DNA of 64,000 nt from Mycobacterium kubicae (GCF_015689175.1 NZ_CP065047.1:2046001-2110000), one strand, 5' to 3'; counted from the stretch's first letter, positions 28,343 to 38,566 are shown. Notes: a model not told the origin generated them from the sequence alone. A program made the numbers and translations.

Positions 28343-28466
28343 GGCTTCTCCGTTCTCGTTTCTTCACTCTGTCAGACGTTGGGGGTTTTCGCCTTGTTCC
28401 CCGACCGTTGTCGGGTGTGTCGTTTCTCACCAGTACCCGCCGGGGGAATAAGGCAAGCTTGCTGAG

Positions 28467-28832
28467 ATGTCCGTCACTTCAGCGGGGTTGGTTCGCCTGT
28501 GCGAGCCGCAGGATTGGTCGCGGGCCCAGGCGGTCGGTCGGATTGATCCCGACGAGGGCGAGGGGTTCGTTCACCTGTCGACGTTGGACCAAGTGCACCT
28601 GCCGGCTAACCGGCTGTACCGAGGTCGTCGGGACTTGGTTCTCCTGCATGTCGATGCTTCGTTGCTTGACGCACCGCTGCGGTGGGAACTTGGAGTGCCA
28701 ACGGATCCCGAATCCATGTTGTTCCCGCACTTGTATGGACCGTTGCCGGTGCGCGCGGTGACGAAGGCCACCGCGTACCTGCCGGGCGGGGACGGCAGCT
28801 TCGCGCCGGCGCAAGCTCACGACTCGACGTAG
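28467..28832 (+). CDS. DUF952 family protein (Rv2705c type)
   Basis: This 121-residue protein has the DUF952 pattern: GLVRLCEPQDW, then EGFVHLST with a conserved His, YRGRRDLVLLHVD, and FPHLYGPLPVRAV. The fold resembles ADP-ribosyltransferases and RNA 2'-phosphotransferase-like proteins, but activity is unproven. Its last 16 bases overlap the end of the convergent RidA-like gene. Start ATG 28467. Confidence 0.8.
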   Translation: MSVTSAGLVRLCEPQDWSRAQAVGRIDPDEGEGFVHLSTLDQVHLPANRLYRGRRDLVLLHVDASLLDAPLRWELGVPTDPESMLFPHLYGPLPVRAVTKATAYLPGGDGSFAPAQAHDST

Positions 28833-29188
28833 GCGTCGACTTCGATTTCCACCAGCAGGTGCGGCGCGATGAGCGCCGAGACCTCCACCATGGTCGCGAC
28901 GGGTCGAATGACGCCGAAGACCTCTGCGTGCACGTCGCCGACTTCGCGCCAGCGGCCGATATCGGTCACGTATATGCGGGTGCGCACCACGTCTGCCAAC
29001 GTCGCTTGGACTTCGGCGAGCGCAGACTCGATGCGACGCAGGGCGTCTCGAGTCTGGTCGGCGATGTCGTCGCCGCTGCCGGTGGTTCCGGCGACTGCCA
29101 CATGGGGACCGATGCGCACTGCCCGCGAGTAGCCGACGGCCGATTCGAAGTCCGATCCCGACGAGACACATCTGCGGCGTGCTGACAT
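28817..29188 (-). CDS. RidA (YjgF/YER057c/UK114) family protein (Rv2704 type)
   Basis: This 123-residue protein probably forms a trimer. RidA proteins hydrolyse reactive enamine/imine intermediates from PLP enzymes. Visible marks are HVAVAGTTG, QTRDALRRIESAL, VVRTRIYVTDI and the end MVEVSALIAPHLLVEIEVDAYV, in which the usual active-site Arg of RidA (near R105 in the archetype) is not present in the VSALIAP position. It may therefore belong to an Rid subfamily without the canonical deaminase residue. It overlaps the DUF952 gene tail to tail. Confidence 0.82.
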   Translation of the reverse strand: MSARRRCVSSGSDFESAVGYSRAVRIGPHVAVAGTTGSGDDIADQTRDALRRIESALAEVQATLADVVRTRIYVTDIGRWREVGDVHAEVFGVIRPVATMVEVSALIAPHLLVEIEVDAYVES

Positions 29189-29262
29189 GCGGTGACTGTA
29201 CGGTCCCGGCGCAGATCGACGCGATCGGTTTCCGGACGGCCGATTTGGGAGATCCTCCTGCG

Positions 29263-29418
29263 ATGGACGACAACACCTCGAAGCCCGAAGACGCCACCAA
29301 GCCGACCGACGAGCAGCGCGAAATGCAAGCAGAACTGGACCATCAAAACGAGGACGACCCGAACGCTCCCGGTTTGCACCAGTCGCGCAATGACCTGGCC
29401 GACGAGTCGCGCAGGTAG
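29263..29418 (+). CDS. Short acidic hypothetical protein
   Basis: This 51-residue, very hydrophilic protein (MDDNTSKPEDATKPTDEQRE, later PGLHQSRNDLADESRR) contains no Cys or membrane segment and is probably disordered. ATG 29263 has GGGAGA about 11 bases upstream; the frame also opens at 29179. It sits between ridA and sigA, whose 3' end is 21 bases away in convergent orientation. Function unknown. Confidence 0.5.
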   Translation: MDDNTSKPEDATKPTDEQREMQAELDHQNEDDPNAPGLHQSRNDLADESRR

Positions 29419-29439
29419 GGCGGCCCGGTCGGTGCGGCC

Positions 29440-31005
<1,566 letters not shown>

Positions 31006-31182
31006 ATACACCCCTTCGGTCGTACTCACTTCCGGTGGGTACTGGGCGTGCTTAACCGAAAGTGTCTGCTATGTCGAATGTCGGCGTTGATATCAGCGTG
31101 AGTACTCGCGCGCTATCGGTTGGGCGGTCGCCGGTGACCATTGTAACTTCACTGCGGGCTTGTACTGGTCGAGCGCGGAAAA

Positions 31183-31992
31183 TCAGTGCGTTACGTCCTC
31201 GGTCGACGCCATCGCCGCGCCGACGATCCCGGCGGCGTTCTGCAACGTCGCCGGCACGACCGGAGTGCGGTTTTCCAGCAGCGGAATCCACTTGTCGGCC
31301 TTGCGGCTGATGCCGCCGCCGGCGATGAACAGATCTGGCCAGATCGCGTTCTCGATGGCCACCAGCACCTGGGTGACCTCCTTGACCCACCTCTTGTAGG
31401 TCCAGTCGTTGCGTTCCTTGACTGACGATGCGGCGCGGTGCTCGGCCTCTTTCCCGCCGACCTCGAGATGGCCGAATTCGGTGTTGGGAATCAGCTTTCC
31501 GTTGTGGATGACGGCCGACCCGATGCCGGTCCCGAAGGTCAGCAGGACCACCAAGCCGGACTTGTTGGCGCCCGCGCCGTAGCGCTCCTCGGCCAGGCCC
31601 GCCGCGTCCGCGTCGTTGAGGATCGTGACGTCCTGGCCGTGCAACTCCGCGCTGATGACGTCGCGTGCGTTGGTGCCGATCCAGGACTTGTCGACGTTGG
31701 CCGCGGTCTGCACCACGCCATGGGTGACGACGCCGGGGTAGGTGACCCCGAGTGGGCCGGTCCAGTCGAACGTCTTGACGACCTCGGCGATGGTCTTGGC
31801 CACCGCGGACGGGGTGGCCGGCTGCGGGGTCAGCAGTTTGACGCGGTCGCCGATCAACTGCCCGGTATCCAGGTCGACGATCCCGCCCTTGATGCCGCTG
31901 CCGCCGACATCGACGCCGAATGCGCGCCGCGCTGCCTTGTCGTCGGGTGCAGTGCCAGACGAGCGGTCGGCCCCGGGGTCCGTGCTGGTCAT
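31183..31992 (-). CDS. ppgK: Polyphosphate glucokinase
   Basis: PpgK phosphorylates glucose using polyphosphate (or ATP). This 269-residue ROK-type kinase has the phosphate-binding FGVDVGGSGIKGGIVDLDTG near residue 25, the catalytic region NDADAAGLAEERYG, and LTFGTGIGSAV. The first 24 residues are polar and variable. ATG 31992. It is divergent from suhB, and in M. tuberculosis lies next to sigA in the same way. Confidence 0.94.
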   Translation of the reverse strand: MTSTDPGADRSSGTAPDDKAARRAFGVDVGGSGIKGGIVDLDTGQLIGDRVKLLTPQPATPSAVAKTIAEVVKTFDWTGPLGVTYPGVVTHGVVQTAANVDKSWIGTNARDVISAELHGQDVTILNDADAAGLAEERYGAGANKSGLVVLLTFGTGIGSAVIHNGKLIPNTEFGHLEVGGKEAEHRAASSVKERNDWTYKRWVKEVTQVLVAIENAIWPDLFIAGGGISRKADKWIPLLENRTPVVPATLQNAAGIVGAAMASTEDVTH

Positions 31993-32097
31993 CGCGTCTC
32001 CTCGGCGAGAATCTGGTGTGCGCTCACCTTAGCCAGTCGAAGACCCCAGTCGCGACGACGCGCGGTGTGCCGGCCCAGCCTGTGATGCGATAGGGCG

Positions 32098-32976
32098 GTG
32101 ACCTCACCTCCGCCACCGGACCGGGAGCCGGCGCAGTTGCGTGCGGTGGCCGAAACCCTTGCCGCAGAGGCCGCCGCGTTCGTGCGCCGCCGGCGCGCCG
32201 AGGTCTTCGGCGCCCAACCGGCCGGCTCGGACAGCGGCGCCGTGCAGACCAAAACCACCCCGACGGATCCGGTGACGGTCGTCGACACCGACACCGAGCG
32301 GTTGTTGCGGGATCGGTTGGCGCAGCTCCGTCCGGGCGACCCGGTCCTCGGCGAAGAAGGCGGCGGACCCGAAGATTCCGCGGCCACCCGCGACGATGCC
32401 GTCACCTGGGTGCTCGATCCCATCGACGGCACGGTGAATTTCGTCTACGGCATCCCGGCGTACGCGGTGTCGATCGGCGCGCAGGTCGGCGGGGTGTCGG
32501 TGGCCGGCGCGGTCGCCGATGTCGTGAGCGGACGGGTCTATTCGGCGGCCAGCGGGCTGGGCGCGCACGTCACCGACGAGCAGGGCACCCACCCGTTGCG
32601 CTGCAGCACGGCCGCCGACCTGTCAATGGCATTGGTGGGCACCGGGTTTGCATACTCGCCGCAACGCCGCACCGTGCAAGCCGCGCTACTGGCCCGGATG
32701 CTGCCGGTGGTGCGCGATGTGCGTCGCATCGGGTCGGCGGCGCTGGACCTGTGCATGGTCGCGGCCGGGCGGCTCGACGCCTATTACGAACACGGGCTGC
32801 AGGTGTGGGACAGCGCGGCGGGGGCACTGATCGCGGCCGAGGCGGGCGCACGGGTGATATTGCCAGGCCCCGATGTGGCGGGGGCGGGAATAGTGGTGGC
32901 CGCCGCTCCGGGCGTCGCCGACGAATTGTTGGCGGCACTGCAGCGATTCGACGGCTTGGAGCCGATTCAGGATTGA
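32098..32976 (+). CDS. suhB: Inositol-1-monophosphatase family protein SuhB
   Basis: SuhB is a Mg2+-dependent phosphatase that dephosphorylates inositol-1-phosphate for phosphatidylinositol and mycothiol synthesis. The metal-binding residues are visible: LGEEGGG, Asp107-Pro-Ile-Asp110-Gly-Thr in VLDPIDGTVNFVYGIP, and Asp238 in WDSAAGALIAAEAG. At 292 residues it matches Rv2701c. GTG 32098 follows TAGGG. Mycobacteria carry several related enzymes, so the exact substrate preference is inferred from synteny. Confidence 0.92.
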   Translation: MTSPPPPDREPAQLRAVAETLAAEAAAFVRRRRAEVFGAQPAGSDSGAVQTKTTPTDPVTVVDTDTERLLRDRLAQLRPGDPVLGEEGGGPEDSAATRDDAVTWVLDPIDGTVNFVYGIPAYAVSIGAQVGGVSVAGAVADVVSGRVYSAASGLGAHVTDEQGTHPLRCSTAADLSMALVGTGFAYSPQRRTVQAALLARMLPVVRDVRRIGSAALDLCMVAAGRLDAYYEHGLQVWDSAAGALIAAEAGARVILPGPDVAGAGIVVAAAPGVADELLAALQRFDGLEPIQD

Positions 32977-32980
32977 GCGC

Positions 32981-33631
32981 TCAGCAGCTGTTGGCGTGAA
33001 TCTTGGACAGCAGCGCGGGGTCTGAGGGCTCGGTGGTTCCCGGACGCAGGGTGGCGAGCACGGCGTCGATGTCGTCGTTGTGTGCCAGCGAGGTGAAGTC
33101 GGTGCCCAGCGCCAGGTCGACGGAGTCGTCGGCGCGACCGTCGTGGTAGAGCTCCGTGCAGGGTGCCACCAGCCATACCGCCGCGGCGGTGGCTTGTCCG
33201 GCGGTGCCGAAGCGGATCTGGCCCTGACACGTCAGTCGGGTGCCGGCGTAGACCGGGTCGTTGGCGGCGGTCGGCTGGGCGAAACCCAGATCCTGTAAGG
33301 CGCCGGCGATGTCGGAGGCTTGACCGCCACGACCGCTGGCGTTGAGCACGCGCACCTTGGTGTCGGCGAGTTTGGCCGGCGCCACATCGCTCATCTCGGT
33401 CCGCGACACCGCGTCACCGAGTTTGGTCGGGGTCGCGTCGGCGGTTTGCGGCGGCGGGTTGCACGACGCGGCCTCCCGCACGTCCACCGGCCGGGTCAGA
33501 GCCACGGTCCACACCACGCCGGTCACCACGATCAGGAACACCACCACGACAATGGCCGGTCGGGGGTTGCGGCGCCGGAAGGGCCGCCCGTGCTTGTCGA
33601 AGGCGGTACCTTCGGTGATTAGTGCGACCAC
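32981..33631 (-). CDS. cei: Cei, envelope integrity protein with LytR_C domain
   Basis: This 216-residue protein has a short cytosolic N-terminus, one membrane helix (about residues 25-44) and an extracytoplasmic LytR C-terminal domain containing KVRVLNASGRGGQASDIAGAL. Length and layout match Rv2700, named for cell-envelope integrity. Two extracytoplasmic Cys pairs are possible (CNPP, CQGQ, CTEL, NSC at the end). It is convergent with suhB, with a 4-base gap. A CRP palindrome lies 76 bases upstream of its start. Confidence 0.88.
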   Translation of the reverse strand: MVALITEGTAFDKHGRPFRRRNPRPAIVVVVFLIVVTGVVWTVALTRPVDVREAASCNPPPQTADATPTKLGDAVSRTEMSDVAPAKLADTKVRVLNASGRGGQASDIAGALQDLGFAQPTAANDPVYAGTRLTCQGQIRFGTAGQATAAAVWLVAPCTELYHDGRADDSVDLALGTDFTSLAHNDDIDAVLATLRPGTTEPSDPALLSKIHANSC

Positions 33632-33706
33632 AGGTGCACTGTAGTCGCACTTGCACGTGCCCGATTAGGGCCGGTTTGAGGCCGAAGACAACGGTCAATG
33701 CTCCAA

Positions 33707-33722
33707 TGTGATGCAAATCACA
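33707..33722. promoter_or_regulatory. Perfect CRP-type binding site
   Basis: TGTGATGCAAATCACA is a perfect TGTGA-N6-TCACA palindrome, the mycobacterial CRP (Rv3676 type) recognition form. It is centred about 110 bases before the DUF4193 gene and about 83 bases before cei in the divergent region. Confidence 0.75.
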
Positions 33723-33823
33723 GTTCATCCCCCCGCGATACGGGCACGAATCGTTTGGTGGATGCGTTCGACGCTGGTACAACACCTTGCTTGGGATTAC
33801 GAGGCATGTGAGGGGACGGAACA

Positions 33824-34126
33824 ATGCCTACCGACTATGACGCTCCACGGCGTACCGAGACCGACGATGTCTCCGAAGACTCCCTCGAGGAGCTCAAAGC
33901 GCGACGGAACGAGGCCGCGTCGGCCGTGGTCGACGTCGACGAATCTGAAACGGCTGAGAACTTCGAGTTGCCCGGCGCCGACTTGTCCGGCGAAGAGCTG
34001 TCGGTACGCGTCATTCCGAAGCAGGCCGACGAATTCACTTGCTCCAGCTGCTTTTTGGTGCAGCACCGCAGTCGTTTGGCCAGCGAGAAGAACGGCGAAA
34101 TGATCTGTACCGACTGCGCAGCCTGA
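33824..34126 (+). CDS. DUF4193 zinc-ribbon protein (Rv2699c type)
   Basis: This 100-residue acidic protein is highly conserved in mycobacteria. The C-terminal third forms a zinc ribbon from CSSC ([16 protein letters not shown]) and CTDC ([10 protein letters not shown]). The N-terminus has [21 protein letters not shown]. The ATG 33824 start lies after GAGGGGACGG. It is related in pattern to RNA polymerase-binding or small regulatory zinc proteins, but no function is established. A CRP site lies upstream. Confidence 0.85.
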   Translation: MPTDYDAPRRTETDDVSEDSLEELKARRNEAASAVVDVDESETAENFELPGADLSGEELSVRVIPKQADEFTCSSCFLVQHRSRLASEKNGEMICTDCAA

Positions 34127-34135
34127 TCGCTGCAC

Positions 34136-34618
34136 TCACCTTGTCAGGGCCGACAGCACCCGCTCGGGGTGGCGGCAACTCACCAGCCAGTACGGTGTCG
34201 GGTCGTCGGGATCGTCGAGGACCAGCAGCACCATGGGTCCGATCCACGCGCGGTGCAGCACGAACGCTGCCGGATCGAGTTGGCGGCCCAGTGCCGCCGA
34301 CTTGGCCGTGCGCGGAACCTCGGCGGAGCGGCTGATGACGCTTACCGGCAGGTGCGCCTCGCCGGCCCATAGTTCGACTCCGCCTTGTTCGGTGTCGGCG
34401 GTGACGCGGACCTCCTGGCGACCCAGCCACAGCAGCGTGGCCGCGGCGACCGTGAACAGCAATACGTATGGCAGCCAGTCGGGGAGCGCGCGGACTCCCA
34501 GATTGATCTCGAACGAAATCACCGCGGCGAGAGCAAAGCCGAGCGGCCACCACCACCATGGCACCCACAGGCGTTCGCGATATCGCACGCTGTGCGGTGC
34601 GACGCGCGTACCGGACAC
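34136..34618 (-). CDS. DUF3093 membrane protein (Rv2698 type)
   Basis: This 160-residue protein has two membrane helices near the N-terminus ([19 protein letters not shown] and [18 protein letters not shown]) and a C-terminal cytosolic PH-like domain marked [21 protein letters not shown] and [19 protein letters not shown] 34618 is preferred because it gives the M. tuberculosis length and leaves 25 bases to the divergent dut start; the frame continues to 34690, which would overlap dut. Function unknown. Confidence 0.8.
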   Translation of the reverse strand: MSGTRVAPHSVRYRERLWVPWWWWPLGFALAAVISFEINLGVRALPDWLPYVLLFTVAAATLLWLGRQEVRVTADTEQGGVELWAGEAHLPVSVISRSAEVPRTAKSAALGRQLDPAAFVLHRAWIGPMVLLVLDDPDDPTPYWLVSCRHPERVLSALTR

Positions 34619-34643
34619 GGGGTCAAGGGTAGTCTGTGGCCCC

Positions 34644-35108
34644 GTGTCGACCAGTCTGGCCGTTGTCCGTCTCGATCCGGAACTTCCCATGCCCAGCCGC
34701 GCTCACGAGGGCGATGCCGGGGTGGATCTGTTCAGTGCCGAAGACGTCGAGCTGGCTCCCGGACACCGCGCCCTGGTCGGCACGGGTGTCGCGGTGGCCA
34801 TACCGTTGGGCATGGTCGGCCTGGTACATCCGCGGTCTGGACTGGCGTCGCGCGTCGGTCTGTCGATCGTGAACAGTCCGGGCACCATCGACGCGGGCTA
34901 CCGTGGCGAGATCAAAGTGGCGTTGATCAACCTGGACCCGAGCGAGCCCATCGTCGTGCACCGCGGTGACCGGATCGCGCAATTGTTGGTGCAGCGGGTC
35001 GAATTGGTTGAGTTGGTCGAGGTTTCGTCGTTCGATGAGGCGGGGTTGGCCGAAACCTCCCGGGGCGAGGGTGGTCACGGTTCCTCCGGCGGCCACGCGA
35101 GTTTGTGA
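34644..35108 (+). CDS. dut: Deoxyuridine triphosphatase (dUTPase)
   Basis: Dut hydrolyses dUTP to dUMP, preventing uracil incorporation and feeding dTMP synthesis. This 154-residue trimeric-type enzyme has all five motifs: [31 protein letters not shown], the catalytic Asp in [23 protein letters not shown], and the C-terminal arm [18 protein letters not shown] 34644. The nearby nrdR about 17 kb away also touches dNTP balance, but there is no operon link. A MIRU-like repeat fills the gap to the next gene. Confidence 0.97.
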   Translation: MSTSLAVVRLDPELPMPSRAHEGDAGVDLFSAEDVELAPGHRALVGTGVAVAIPLGMVGLVHPRSGLASRVGLSIVNSPGTIDAGYRGEIKVALINLDPSEPIVVHRGDRIAQLLVQRVELVELVEVSSFDEAGLAETSRGEGGHGSSGGHASL

Positions 35109-35153
35109 CCGTCGGCGACGATGCAGGTCGAAGCGATGAAGAGGAGCGGCGCT
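35109..35153 (+). repeat. MIRU-like dispersed repeat, copy A
   Basis: The gap between the dut stop and the next GTG start is almost entirely a repeat that shares GCGATGA-GAGGAGCGGCGCT with copy B at 48219-48260 (opposite strand). Its GAGGAG serves as ribosome binding site of the DUF3710 gene. The sequence resembles, from memory, the MIRU elements of the tuberculosis complex. Confidence 0.65.
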
Positions 35154-35154
35154 G

Positions 35155-35895
35155 GTGGTGGGTTTCGGTAGACGCAGAGACGACGACAGCAACGGTCCGG
35201 CCGAGGAGGCGCTGACCGACGTCGAGGCACCCTTGACGCCCGAGAACGACGAGGAGCTGGTCGGCCCGTTCGACATCGAAGACTTCGACGACCCGTCGGA
35301 CGCCGAGGTCGCCCGGCTCGACTTGGGGTCGGTGCTGATCCCCATGCCGGCCGCGGGCCAGGTGCAGGTCGAGTTGACCGAGACCGGGGTGCCCAGCGCG
35401 GTGTGGGTGGTGACGCCCAACGGCCGTTTCACCATTGCGGCGTATGCCGCGCCCAAGACCGCCGGCTTGTGGCGGGAGGTGGCCAGCGAGCTGGCCGACT
35501 CGCTGCGCAAGGACGGTGCCAACGTCTCTATCAAGGACGGCCCCTGGGGGCGCGAGGTGATCGGCACCGCCACCGGCGCGGTGCGCTTCATCGGCGTCGA
35601 CGGCTACCGCTGGATGATCCGCTGCGTCGTCAACGGCCCCCACGAAACCATCGACACGCTGACCGAGGAAGCTCGCGAAGCGTTGGCGGACACGGTGGTT
35701 CGCCGCGGCGACACACCGTTGCCGGTGCGCACGCCGCTGCCGGTGCAATTGCCCGAACCGATGGTGGAGCAGCTGCGCCAAGCCGCGGCCGCCCAGCAAG
35801 CCGAACCCGAACCGCAGCCCGACGAGCCGGCCGCTCGGCGCAGCGCCCAAGGGTCGGCCATGCAGCAGCTGCGCAGCAGCAGCACCGGCGGCTAG
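35155..35895 (+). CDS. DUF3710 family protein (Rv2696c type)
   Basis: This 246-residue cytosolic protein starts with an acidic, charged N-terminus (about 50 residues), then the DUF3710 core (ARLDLGSVLIPMPAAGQVQVEL, GRFTIAAYAAPKTAGLWREV, VRFIGVDGYRWMIRCVVNGP). The C-terminus is Pro/Gln/Ala-rich. GTG 35155 uses the ribosome binding site inside the upstream repeat. Its TAG stop shares CTAG with the convergent hydrolase. No function is known. Confidence 0.82.
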   Translation: MVGFGRRRDDDSNGPAEEALTDVEAPLTPENDEELVGPFDIEDFDDPSDAEVARLDLGSVLIPMPAAGQVQVELTETGVPSAVWVVTPNGRFTIAAYAAPKTAGLWREVASELADSLRKDGANVSIKDGPWGREVIGTATGAVRFIGVDGYRWMIRCVVNGPHETIDTLTEEAREALADTVVRRGDTPLPVRTPLPVQLPEPMVEQLRQAAAAQQAEPEPQPDEPAARRSAQGSAMQQLRSSSTGG

Positions 35896-36590
35896 ATCTC
35901 GGTCAGGGCCGCCAGACAGGCGGCGCCCAAGGCGGCCGGGTCAGCACCGATCTGATCCAGCGTGACCTCCCGCAAGGCGGCGCGCGGCGCGGCACTCGTC
36001 CAGTCGCGGCCCACCTGCAGCGGATGTATCGGATCGTCCACGGCGGCGGCGACCGCCAACGGCACGGTGAGACCGGCCAACTCGGCGGCACTGGGCGCGA
36101 TGTAGGACGCCGCTTCCTCCATCGCGTCGGGCAGCAGCGGCCACTGCGCCCGCCACGACCGCGTCAGCTCTTCGGCCAACCAGGGCGGGCTGGAGGCGCG
36201 CATCTGCGTCGTGGTGGCCGCCAGGCCGTCACAGCGCAACTGCGAAGCCGTATAGCGGGCCGCGTGCGCGGCGGGCGCCGAGTCCGGTGATCCGGTCCAC
36301 GGCGGCAGCGCGGCCAGGACGGCGACGGCGCGGCCGGGATGGGCCAGTGCCCATGCGGCTGCCACCGCCGCACCGATCGAGACACCACCGACCACGATGG
36401 GTCCGGTGCGGGCGGCGTCGTCGAGGGCCGTGCGGTAACCGTCGATGAGGCTGTCCGGTCGCGGGGGAGGGGTCAGCACCACGGCGCCGGCGCGCTGCAG
36501 AGGTTCGGAGAACGCCCGCGCGACGTAGTCGTCATCGGAACCGGTTCCCGGCAACAGCACGGCTGTCGCACCGCGCAGATCGACAGCCAT
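35892..36590 (-). CDS. Alpha/beta hydrolase-like protein (Rv2695 type)
   Basis: This 232-residue protein has a short hydrolase fold: LLPGTGSDDDYVARAF near the start, GGVSIGAAVAAAWAL as the GxSxG nucleophile (Ser in GVSIG), AAAVDDPIHPLQVG for the acid, and a terminal histidine not obvious. It is Ala-rich. It shares a CTAG stop with the DUF3710 gene. Substrate unknown. Confidence 0.8.
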   Translation of the reverse strand: MAVDLRGATAVLLPGTGSDDDYVARAFSEPLQRAGAVVLTPPPRPDSLIDGYRTALDDAARTGPIVVGGVSIGAAVAAAWALAHPGRAVAVLAALPPWTGSPDSAPAAHAARYTASQLRCDGLAATTTQMRASSPPWLAEELTRSWRAQWPLLPDAMEEAASYIAPSAAELAGLTVPLAVAAAVDDPIHPLQVGRDWTSAAPRAALREVTLDQIGADPAALGAACLAALTEI

Positions 36591-36745
36591 GCCTTGATAG
36601 TGCCCTGCGTTTTCGGGTGATTAAAAACCAGGAGTTTGATCTGTGTGGCGATCGGGAACCAACAGGTCTACGGTGTCCGTTGGCATAGTGCAATGCTGAT
36701 AGCTAGCAGAGCTTTCATAACGACGTTGAACTGTCAGGAGGGGCC

Positions 36746-37114
36746 ATGGGGGCCCAAGGTTATCTGCGCCGGCTCACCCGTCGGTTGACGGAAGACCCGG
36801 AGCAACGCGACGTCGAAGAGTTGTCCGACGAAGTCCTCAATACCGGGGCGCAGCGGGTCATCGACTGCCAACGCGGCCAAGAGGTCACCATGATCGGCAC
36901 GCTGCGCAGCGTCGAAACCAATGGCAAAGGTTGTTCTGGTGGTGTCCGCGCCGAATTGTTCGACGGCAGTGACACCGTGACGCTGGTCTGGTTGGGCCAG
37001 CGCCGGATTCCAGGCATCGACTCGGGCCGCACCCTGCGGGTGCGCGGGCGGGTCGGGAAGCTGGAAAACGGGCACAAAGCCATCTACAACCCGCACTACG
37101 AAATTCAGCGGTAA
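36746..37114 (+). CDS. OB-fold nucleic acid binding protein (Rv2694c type)
   Basis: This 122-residue protein has an OB-fold (GQEVTMIGTLRSVETN, then VRAELFDGSDTVTLVWLGQRRIPGI, RTLRVRGRVGKLENGHKAIYNPHYEI), the type that binds single-stranded nucleic acid. The N-terminal 30 residues contain an RRLTRRLTEDPEQRDVEEL helix. ATG 36746 follows the strong AGGAGGGG. It lies 22 bases before a membrane protein gene on the same strand, so it is probably co-transcribed. Role unknown. Confidence 0.85.
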   Translation: MGAQGYLRRLTRRLTEDPEQRDVEELSDEVLNTGAQRVIDCQRGQEVTMIGTLRSVETNGKGCSGGVRAELFDGSDTVTLVWLGQRRIPGIDSGRTLRVRGRVGKLENGHKAIYNPHYEIQR

Positions 37115-37136
37115 TCCGGCCGGTTACGCTTCGGCC

Positions 37137-37802
37137 GTGAACGCTAACCGCACCAGCGCCGAGCGGCTACTCGCCCAAGCCGGCGGGGTGAGCGGCCTTA
37201 TCTATTCGTCGCTGCCCGTCGTGATCTTCGTAATCATCTCCAGCGCCGCCGGACTGATTCCGGCGATCGCCAGTGCCCTGGGCGCGGCCGCGCTGGTCCT
37301 GGTCTGGCGGCTGATTCGTCGCGAATCGGTGCAACCGGCGGTGTCGGGGTTCTTCGGCGTTGCGATCTGCGCGCTGGTGGCTTACCTGCTGGGGCAATCC
37401 AAGGGCTATTTCTTGCTGGGCATTTGGATGTCGCTGGTGTGGGCGGTCGTGTTCGCGGTCTCGGTGGTGATCCGCCGGCCCGTGGTCGGTTACCTCTACG
37501 CCTGGATCAGTGGCAACCACCGGGGCTGGCGTGCGGTGCCCCGGGCGGTGTACGCCTTCGACGTCGCCACGCTGTGCTGGACGCTGGTGTTCGTCGCGCG
37601 GTTCGTCGTGCAGCGACACTTCTACGACTCCAACGAAACCGGTTGGCTGGGCGTGGCGCGTATCGGCATGGGCTGGCCGCTGACCGCGTTGGCCGCCTTG
37701 GTCACCTACGCCGCGATCAAGGCCGTGCAGCGGGTCGCTCCGGCCGACCCAGTCGCGGCCGAGCCGGTGGAGACGGTGGAGACGGACACCGCGCGCGAAT
37801 AG
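37137..37802 (+). CDS. DUF3159 membrane protein (Rv2693c type)
   Basis: This 221-residue protein has about five to six predicted membrane segments and the DUF3159 motif FFGVAICALVAYLLGQSKGYFLLG, then YLYAWISGNHRGWRAVPRAVYAFDVATLCW. GTG 37137 is the start. It probably forms an operon with the OB-fold gene. Next to potassium genes in convergent orientation, but no transport role can be claimed. Confidence 0.82.
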   Translation: MNANRTSAERLLAQAGGVSGLIYSSLPVVIFVIISSAAGLIPAIASALGAAALVLVWRLIRRESVQPAVSGFFGVAICALVAYLLGQSKGYFLLGIWMSLVWAVVFAVSVVIRRPVVGYLYAWISGNHRGWRAVPRAVYAFDVATLCWTLVFVARFVVQRHFYDSNETGWLGVARIGMGWPLTALAALVTYAAIKAVQRVAPADPVAAEPVETVETDTARE

Positions 37803-37834
37803 CCGGCGAGCGGGTACTGACGGCCTCGAGTGTG

Positions 37835-37880
37835 AGTGTGCGGCGGGGATCCGGCCGTTTGGCCGCCCTGACGACACACT
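37835..37880. terminator. Imperfect stem-loop between convergent genes
   Basis: AGTGTG (37835-37840) and CACACT (37875-37880) flank GC-rich inner pairing (CGGCC-GTTT-GGCCG, about 37852-37865). It lies between the DUF3159 gene and the convergent ceoC, and may end transcription in both directions. Confidence 0.4.
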
Positions 37881-37903
37881 GAAAGCCGTCAACGCACCGC
37901 CGA

Positions 37904-38566
37904 TCAGGGCGTGGGCAGCAACAGCTTTCGCAGTTCCTCTTCGACCTCGGTGACCGCGACGAAAAGCAATTCGTCGCCACCTTCCAGTGGCTCATCGCCC
38001 TCGGGCACGATCACCCGCGAGCCCCGCAGAATGGTCACCAGCGCGGCGTCGCGCGGCAGCTGTAGCTTGCGCACCGGCTTGCCGCCCCAGGGCGTGTCGT
38101 CGGGCAGGGTGATCTCCACCAGGTTGGCCTGACCCTTGCGGAACTCCATCAGCCGCACCAGATCCCCGACGGCCACCGCCTCCTCGATCAGTGAGGCAAG
38201 CATGCGCGGTGTCGACACCGCCACGTCGACGCCCCACGCATCGGTGAACAGCCACTCGTTGCGGGGGTCGTTGACCCGGGCCACCACCCGCGGCACCGCG
38301 AATTCGGTCTTGGCCAGCAGGCTGAGCACCACGTTGACCTTGTCGTCACCGGTCGCGGCGACCACGACGTCGAAATCCTCCAGGTGCGCCGATTCCAGCA
38401 GGCTCAGCTCGCAGGCGTCGCCCAGCAGCCAGTGCGCGGCCGGGATGGCGTCGGTGTCCAGGTGCTCGGGATTGCGCTCGATGAGCGTCACGTCATGGGA
38501 GTTGGCTACCAGTTCCCGGGTGACCGAGCGCCCGACGGCCCCCGCGCCGGCGACAGCTACCTTCAT
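37904..38566 (-). CDS. ceoC: TrkA-type potassium regulatory protein CeoC
   Basis: This 220-residue protein has an RCK_N Rossmann domain (MKVAVAGAGAVGRSVTRELV, nucleotide-binding acidic strand DVTLIERN) and an RCK_C domain ending the sequence (VRKLQLPRDAALVTILRGSRVIVPEGDEPL). Such proteins gate potassium transporters in response to NAD(H), ATP or c-di-AMP. ATG 38566 has AAGGAG 8 bases upstream and equals the M. tuberculosis length; GTG 38575 overlaps that ribosome binding site. It is coupled to ceoB through two mini-ORFs, described separately. Confidence 0.92.
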   Translation of the reverse strand: MKVAVAGAGAVGRSVTRELVANSHDVTLIERNPEHLDTDAIPAAHWLLGDACELSLLESAHLEDFDVVVAATGDDKVNVVLSLLAKTEFAVPRVVARVNDPRNEWLFTDAWGVDVAVSTPRMLASLIEEAVAVGDLVRLMEFRKGQANLVEITLPDDTPWGGKPVRKLQLPRDAALVTILRGSRVIVPEGDEPLEGGDELLFVAVTEVEEELRKLLLPTP

